DNA of 64,000 nt from Solen grandis (Eukaryota; Mollusca; Bivalvia; Adapedonta; Solenidae), in the NCBI GenBank assembly GCA_021229015.1, contig CM037779.1, positions 620,001 through 684,000 on the forward strand, given 5' to 3'. Made by a program: the position numbers and the translations under genes. The number at the start of each line of letters is the position of its first letter. The stretch's first letter is position 1. Under the pieces are notes generated by a model. It worked only from the letters and a program-made list of their open reading frames with translations, made no database searches and was not told the origin of the DNA. Positions 61,301 through 64,000 of this stretch are shown here, one piece after another.

Positions 61301-63686
61301 TGAAAAGAATGTTTTGTAAAGGCAACAGAATGGGATTCATGCAACAGGATAGGGCTTGATTAATACACAACCCTCAACATCAACATAACAACATAACAAG
61401 CGGACATTAACATAAACAATATCATGGCAACATGCATAATTTGCAGAATTTTCTTGTAATATACTGTATAACTGTTTTTTTCTGTGGCATGTATTATTTG
61501 CGGAATTTTGCTGATGCTAGCAGACCGCAAATATTAAATGCGCAGATTATTCATTACATTTTTCCTCCTTGTTGCCCAACAGTTGTACCGACAGTCACTC
61601 CACTTCCCTTAAATCAACTTAAACAATAATAATGATATTTCACACATGATGCGCTATACTGTAATTGTAATGATACACCCATGTTTGTGTATGAGTGAAG
61701 TGACAAAATACCTGTCCTGGCTAATATCAGTTTGTGACTCGCAACTGTAATGGCGCATCTAAAAGGGTTTGCTAGGCCCAAATGGACCTTTATTGGAGGC
61801 TTCATCATCACACTTTAACACTCACTCAGCCCATCACCGCGTAGGTTCGAATCGGGTCATTCGGATTTTTATGTGCGCAAACCTTCCAGCTGGCTTGCAG
61901 TAGGTTGGAGGTTTTACCCAGATGCCTCCGTGCATTCAGTCGCTATTTGACTGAAATACCATCTAAGCGACGGTAAACTCAAACATTCAAGTCAAGTTGA
62001 TCATCACGCAAGATATCGGACTGCAATACTGTTGTAAAGGAATAAGTTAGTTTTAACCTTTAAGTTAATGTATGATTTTAGCACTATTTTAACAACATAT
62101 TCTGCAAACAATGATGCTTGTATTAAATGTATATAATAAAAATCATGAAACTGCTTTAAATTGATCTAGTTGTTCACAAAATAAAACACACTTCATATAA
62201 AGAATCCACAAAAATTGTATCACTTCATTTTAGAAATCTGAAGAAAAAAAAATGCGCAAAAATAAGTTAAACCATTTTAGGCCTCAAACCACAAAAGTTT
62301 GCACCTGCAGCAAAAAATCAGAGGACAGCACGCTTGACTATTCAAAATGCTTGTTGGTAAATCAAATGAAATCTTTTTCCAATTCTTGCCATTCATATAC
62401 CCTGTATATAACAATAGTCAAAAATGATATACCTTGATAGTCTAATACCCCTAAATATGTTTATGAAATCTAAAATCAATCCCATACCTAGTTACTGAGA
62501 CATAAGCATAATAACACTGTGCATGCAAAACTTAAACAAGTATTCAAGTTAGAAAAAGCCCATAATTTGTATAAAATTCAGTCCAAGAGTTATCCTCTTT
62601 GGTTTTCTGATGCCCCTGAACACACTCTTAAACTTTCTAGTCAATACCATAAACAATTTCTGAGATAAAAGCTTGATAGTTGCTTGCATGCAAAACTTTA
62701 ACCAGTCTAAGTGAAATAGTGGCCCTAATCTGCATTATATTCAGTCAAAAACTATCTGCATCATATAGTATGATGCCATTGAACATATTAAAGAAGTTTT
62801 AAATCAAACCCAGGCCAGGTTACTGAAATATAAGCATGAAATTCCTTACATGCAAAACTTTAACCAAGATTTCTAAGTTAAAAAGGGGCCATAACATATC
62901 ATATATAATATATTCCATCAAGAGTTATCTACCTTGATAGTTTGATACCCCTAAACGCTTTACAGATGTTTCAAATCAATTGCATGCCTGGATACTGTGA
63001 TATAAGCATGAATGTACCTTGCATTCAAAACTTTAACCAAAATTTCTAAGTTAAAAAAGGGGCCATAATTTGTAATATGATCCATCAAGATTTATCTACC
63101 TTGGTTGTCTGATTCCCCTTAACATAATCATAAACTTTTAAGTCAATACCATGAATGGTTATATTGAGAAGCTTGACAGTAGCTTGCATGCAAAACTTTA
63201 ACCAAATTTTCTATTGCATGCAATACTTTAACCAAAATTTCCAAGTAAAAAAAGCTGCCATAATTTATATAAAATTCAGTCAAGAGTTACCTACCTTGGT
63301 TGTCTAATGCCTCTGAACATATTCATAAACTTTCAAGCCAACACCATAAATGGTTATTGAGATATAAGGTTGAAAGTATCTTGCATACAAAAGTTAAACC
63401 AAAAGCTACAACGCCGACACAAGGGTAACTACAATAGCTCTCATATTCTTCGAATAGTTGAGCTAAAAACAGTTATACGGTATGCCAGAATGTCCCGACA
63501 GTATCAGATAAGAGATATCCCCCATCCCCCCAGGTGATGTCCAGTGCTGATACTGACCAGTACAGCCATGCCATTCAGGTCTGAACCACAGCTGGCTGCA
63601 GTGGCTGACGTGTTGGGGACAGTGTTGGTCCCCGTCTCACTGATGTGGATCTTGGAGACTGGTATACGCAAGGCCCTGCTAGCCAC
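58379..63686 (-). CDS. XDH: Xanthine dehydrogenase, five further exons
   Basis: Exons in gene order: 63686-63558 ([10 protein letters not shown] ... NGMAVL, same protein as 12560-12432), 60912-60785 ([12 protein letters not shown]), 59822-59708 ([13 protein letters not shown] ... [14 protein letters not shown]), 59436-59350 ([20 protein letters not shown]), 58546-58379 ([10 protein letters not shown] ... RAVFSSK). They total 209 codons, phases match, all splice sites are AG/GT. They cover the C-terminal part of the molybdopterin domain. The next residues of the family, AVGEPP with the catalytic Glu1261 (bovine numbering), should lie in a following exon at lower coordinates; none was found down to 44.9 kb. 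The first exon's phase also joins cleanly to the exons of contig B, so the 166 codons after it most likely complete that gene. Confidence 0.93.
60196..60429 (+). mobile_element. piggyBac-like MITE, 234 bp
   Basis: TTAA on both sides (60192-60195, 60430-60433). The ends are CCCTTTCCCTCATAGAGG and TATATGAGGGAAAGGG, and the core is palindromic. It lies in the XDH intron between exons 60785-60912 and 59708-59822. Confidence 0.85.
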
Positions 63687-64000
63687 CTGGAAAGTCATTA
63701 CAAATCAGGGTTTAAATACAATCAGAGTCTACCCTTTATCCGAACCTAACCTTAGGTCCTGATTTGTTCCCTATATAAGTTAATATAAAATACAACCCTT
63801 TTTTGTTTGGTTTATTCAAACATAACCCTTTACCCGTTTTCACACCCCACTCGTCAAACTGTAAAGGGGAGATCACTGTTATGTCTTCAGAACAACGCAC
63901 ATTAATTAGAACATGATTTTGATTGTCAATCAGTTAAAGGATCCCATAAATTGATGACAACTGATTGGCAATCAAACAAATGAAAGAATGCGCTAATTAA
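61384..64000. repeat. Duplicated block, copy 2 (matches 10430-12873)
   Basis: Colinear with 10430-12873 and still matching at the window edge, so the duplication extends beyond 64000. It includes a SINE-like copy at 61830-61995, a dispersed element at 62318-63466 and XDH exon 63558-63686. Confidence 0.9.
62318..63466 (+). mobile_element. Hairpin-ended dispersed element (TCGAATAG family)
   Basis: Counterpart of 11358-12340 with one more internal unit of about 160 bp (about 62870-63040). It ends TATTCttcGAATA, GTTGAGCTAA. Confidence 0.7.

Noticed and set aside
58379..63686. Aldehyde oxidase instead of xanthine dehydrogenase
   Set aside because: In the matching upstream exons the Glu802 (GGGFGGKE) and Arg880 (AFRGFGG) positions are kept, which aldehyde oxidases usually change.

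Overview
The window looks like nuclear DNA of a marine bivalve mollusc. It has short conserved exons separated by large AT-rich introns, very dense tandem and dispersed repeats, tRNA-headed SINE-like copies, and elements built like bivalve 'pearl' repeats (about 165-bp core repeats, an ACGG-type microsatellite and a terminal hairpin). The species cannot be fixed from the sequence. Two runs of exactly 100 N (10145-10244 and 33830-33929) split it into three contigs: A (1-10144), B (10245-33829) and C (33930-64000).

Contig A carries, on the minus strand, two exons of a calmodulin-like gene (31 bp and 144 bp, the exon sizes of vertebrate CALM genes). The intron between them is largely a 42-bp/84-bp tandem array whose unit resembles the 3' splice site plus the start of the downstream exon. 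The rest of A is a MITE with perfect 31-bp inverted ends, a 30-bp minisatellite, SINE-like copies and a SINE-derived satellite that runs into the gap.

Contig B carries 14 consecutive minus-strand exons (678 codons) of a xanthine dehydrogenase (XDH), from the late FAD domain to the middle of the molybdopterin domain. One intron opens with about 66 copies of a 42-bp unit, nearly every copy carrying a 5' splice-donor sequence. The reading frame stays open from the exon through about 29 units. Other introns hold pearl-like elements (one nested in another), a 21-bp minisatellite and piggyBac-like 234-bp MITEs.

Contig C starts with a repeat, an RT relic and a pogo/Tigger transposase relic. It then carries a small minus-strand gene for a secreted WAP-type (four-disulfide core) protein, with a duplicated signal-peptide exon 7.7 kb away. 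After a long stretch without genes come five more minus-strand XDH exons (58.4-63.7 kb). The first of these, with about 2.5 kb of flank, repeats the last XDH exon of contig B at a few percent divergence. The simplest reading is that contigs B and C are allelic or overlapping pieces placed in the wrong order: the real gene would run from contig B exons into the 60.9-58.4 kb exons of contig C. The N-terminal half of XDH and the C-terminal exon with the catalytic Glu were not found.

The most unusual signal is that two unrelated genes each carry a 42-bp minisatellite seeded on an exon-intron junction, one on an acceptor and one on a donor, with a unit length divisible by three.
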